Shown: positions 5,414 to 6,042 of the stretch, piece after piece
Layout: the number at the start of each line of letters is the position of its first letter
Numbering within the stretch: position 1 is the first letter of the stretch
DNA from: Putridiphycobacter sp045110285
GTDB taxonomy: Bacteria; Bacteroidota; Bacteroidia; Flavobacteriales_D; Crocinitomicaceae
Direction of reading: 5' to 3'
Length of the DNA stretch: 6,042 nucleotides
NCBI GenBank assembly: GCA_045110285.1
Contig: JBGCGA010000061.1
Span: forward strand, 1 to 6,042
The notes under the pieces: generated by a model
Told to the model about the DNA's origin: nothing
Databases searched by the model: none
Seen by the model: the letters and a program-made list of their open reading frames with translations, nothing else
Translations under genes and position numbers: made by a program

Positions 5414-6022
5414 ATGAAAAACTTAGTCATCCTTATTCTATTTGCAGTGCAAGTAAGTGCTGGTCTCAGCCAATACAGTAGCGATTCGCCTTTTGCAATT
5501 TCCGTTTCATATTATGGAGATCTTGGGATACATCCAGGAGTTAGATTTTCTGGTTATTATGGTTTTAAGTCCTTTGAAAAATCGAAAAACAGAGTGTTTA
5601 AAAAGGCGCAAAATAAAAAAGGCAATAATATAAAAAATAAGACCTACTTTGGTTTAGCTTCTGCAGGAGTATATAGTCACGCCAATAATCATACAGGTTG
5701 GAATGTAAATATAGGTGCGGGTTATGAACGTATTCGAGCTCGAAATGGTAATTTATTTGGCTACAGCTTAACTGTGGGCTATTTATTTCGTGACTATAAA
5801 TTTGATACTTATGAGTTGGTAGTTGGTGATATTGAAACAATCGGAGTAGCCGGATCAGGAGGAATTGTTTTCAGTTTGGCACCTCATTTTGGCAGAGATT
5901 TAAGTGTAAAAACAAGTATTCCGTTGAAGATTCAGTTGAAGCCCATCATTCAATTAATGAAATATAATCACAGCATGGCTCCAAACGCTGCGCTGGAACT
6001 TGAATTCGTATACAATTTATAA
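5414..6022 (+). CDS. exported protein, probable outer-membrane beta-barrel
   Basis: A 202-residue protein of unrecognised family. Residues 1-16 form a Sec signal peptide (MKNL, a hydrophobic core, then VSA), probably cut after Ala16 or a few residues later. The mature part is rich in Gly and aromatic residues and shows alternating polar/non-polar runs like membrane beta-strands: AISVSYYGDLGI, GVRFSGYYGF, WNVNIGAGYERI, SLTVGYLFRDY, and the terminal LELEFVYNL, which resembles the last strand of Bacteroidota barrels. A basic Lys/Asn-rich stretch at about 56-76 looks like a loop. This suggests a small barrel of about eight strands in the outer membrane; substrate or role is unknown. The stop codon at 6020-6022 is followed after 12 nt by another ATG, so it may head an operon. 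Signal peptide confident, barrel moderate. Confidence 0.75.
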   Translation: MKNLVILILFAVQVSAGLSQYSSDSPFAISVSYYGDLGIHPGVRFSGYYGFKSFEKSKNRVFKKAQNKKGNNIKNKTYFGLASAGVYSHANNHTGWNVNIGAGYERIRARNGNLFGYSLTVGYLFRDYKFDTYELVVGDIETIGVAGSGGIVFSLAPHFGRDLSVKTSIPLKIQLKPIIQLMKYNHSMAPNAALELEFVYNL

Positions 6023-6034
6023 TATCTTATAGAA

Positions 6035-6042
6035 ATGAAAAA
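6035..6042 (+). CDS. possible start of a further gene, cut by window end
   Basis: ATGAAAAA begins 12 nt after the stop of the exported-protein gene, a spacing typical of operons, and Met-Lys is a common start. Only two full codons lie in the window, so nothing can be said about the product. Confidence 0.25.

Noticed and set aside
5598..5840. Minus-strand open frame of 80 codons
   Set aside because: It lies inside and antisense to the exported barrel-like gene, whose signal peptide and strand pattern show which strand is coding.
1..6042. CRISPR arrays, tRNA or rRNA genes, integrase or transposase genes
   Set aside because: No regularly spaced repeats, no cloverleaf-like sequence and no recombinase motif were seen on either strand.

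Overview
The window is AT-rich DNA from a bacterium that is most likely a member of the Bacteroidota (Cytophagia/Flavobacteriia-like). Three things point that way. The genes lack good Shine-Dalgarno sequences. The two best promoters fit the Bacteroidota housekeeping consensus (TTG, 20 nt, TAnnTTTG). The protein content (WD40 protein, LRR lipoprotein candidate, short exported barrel-like protein) suits that phylum. Taxonomy is inferred; no rRNA or other marker is present.

Layout. 1-213: leader with a possible upstream terminator and a good promoter. 214-2543 (+): a two-gene operon, an RlmD/TrmA-family RNA uracil-5-methyltransferase whose stop overlaps the start of a seven-bladed WD40 protein (ATGA overlap), followed by a terminator-like hairpin. 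2702-3958: an insertion-like block with a 103-bp structured palindrome, an LRR protein gene on the minus strand and a long non-coding leader. 3959-5330 (-): two RNA-modification genes, ttcA (tRNA 2-thiocytidine-32 synthesis) and a SpoU/TrmH-type 2'-O-methyltransferase. 5414-6022 (+): an exported, probable outer-membrane beta-barrel protein. 6035-6042: possible start of a further gene.

The most interesting signal is the 2702-2804 palindrome. Its ends match the integron attC consensus exactly (RYYYAAC at 2703-2709, GTTRRRY at 2797-2803). The two ends are perfect complements. A 4-5 nt unpaired spacer on each side leads to a GC-rich inner stem (CCCCGC/GCGGGG), and the apical region is variable and structured. 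Read on the minus strand it begins 17 nt after the LRR stop codon, where an attC sits in a gene cassette. A second GTTAAAT core lies at the other end of the block (3946-3952), a few bases after the ttcA stop codon, and the two ends share an 11-bp direct repeat. The simplest reading is a single integron gene cassette of about 1.24 kb (2709-3951), carrying the LRR gene, inserted at a non-attC site just behind ttcA. No integrase is in the window, so this would be an isolated cassette (lone attC).

Apart from the block, the window is housekeeping in character: three RNA-modification enzymes (one rRNA/tRNA m5U-type, one tRNA thiolase, one SPOUT methyltransferase) and two proteins of unassigned role.
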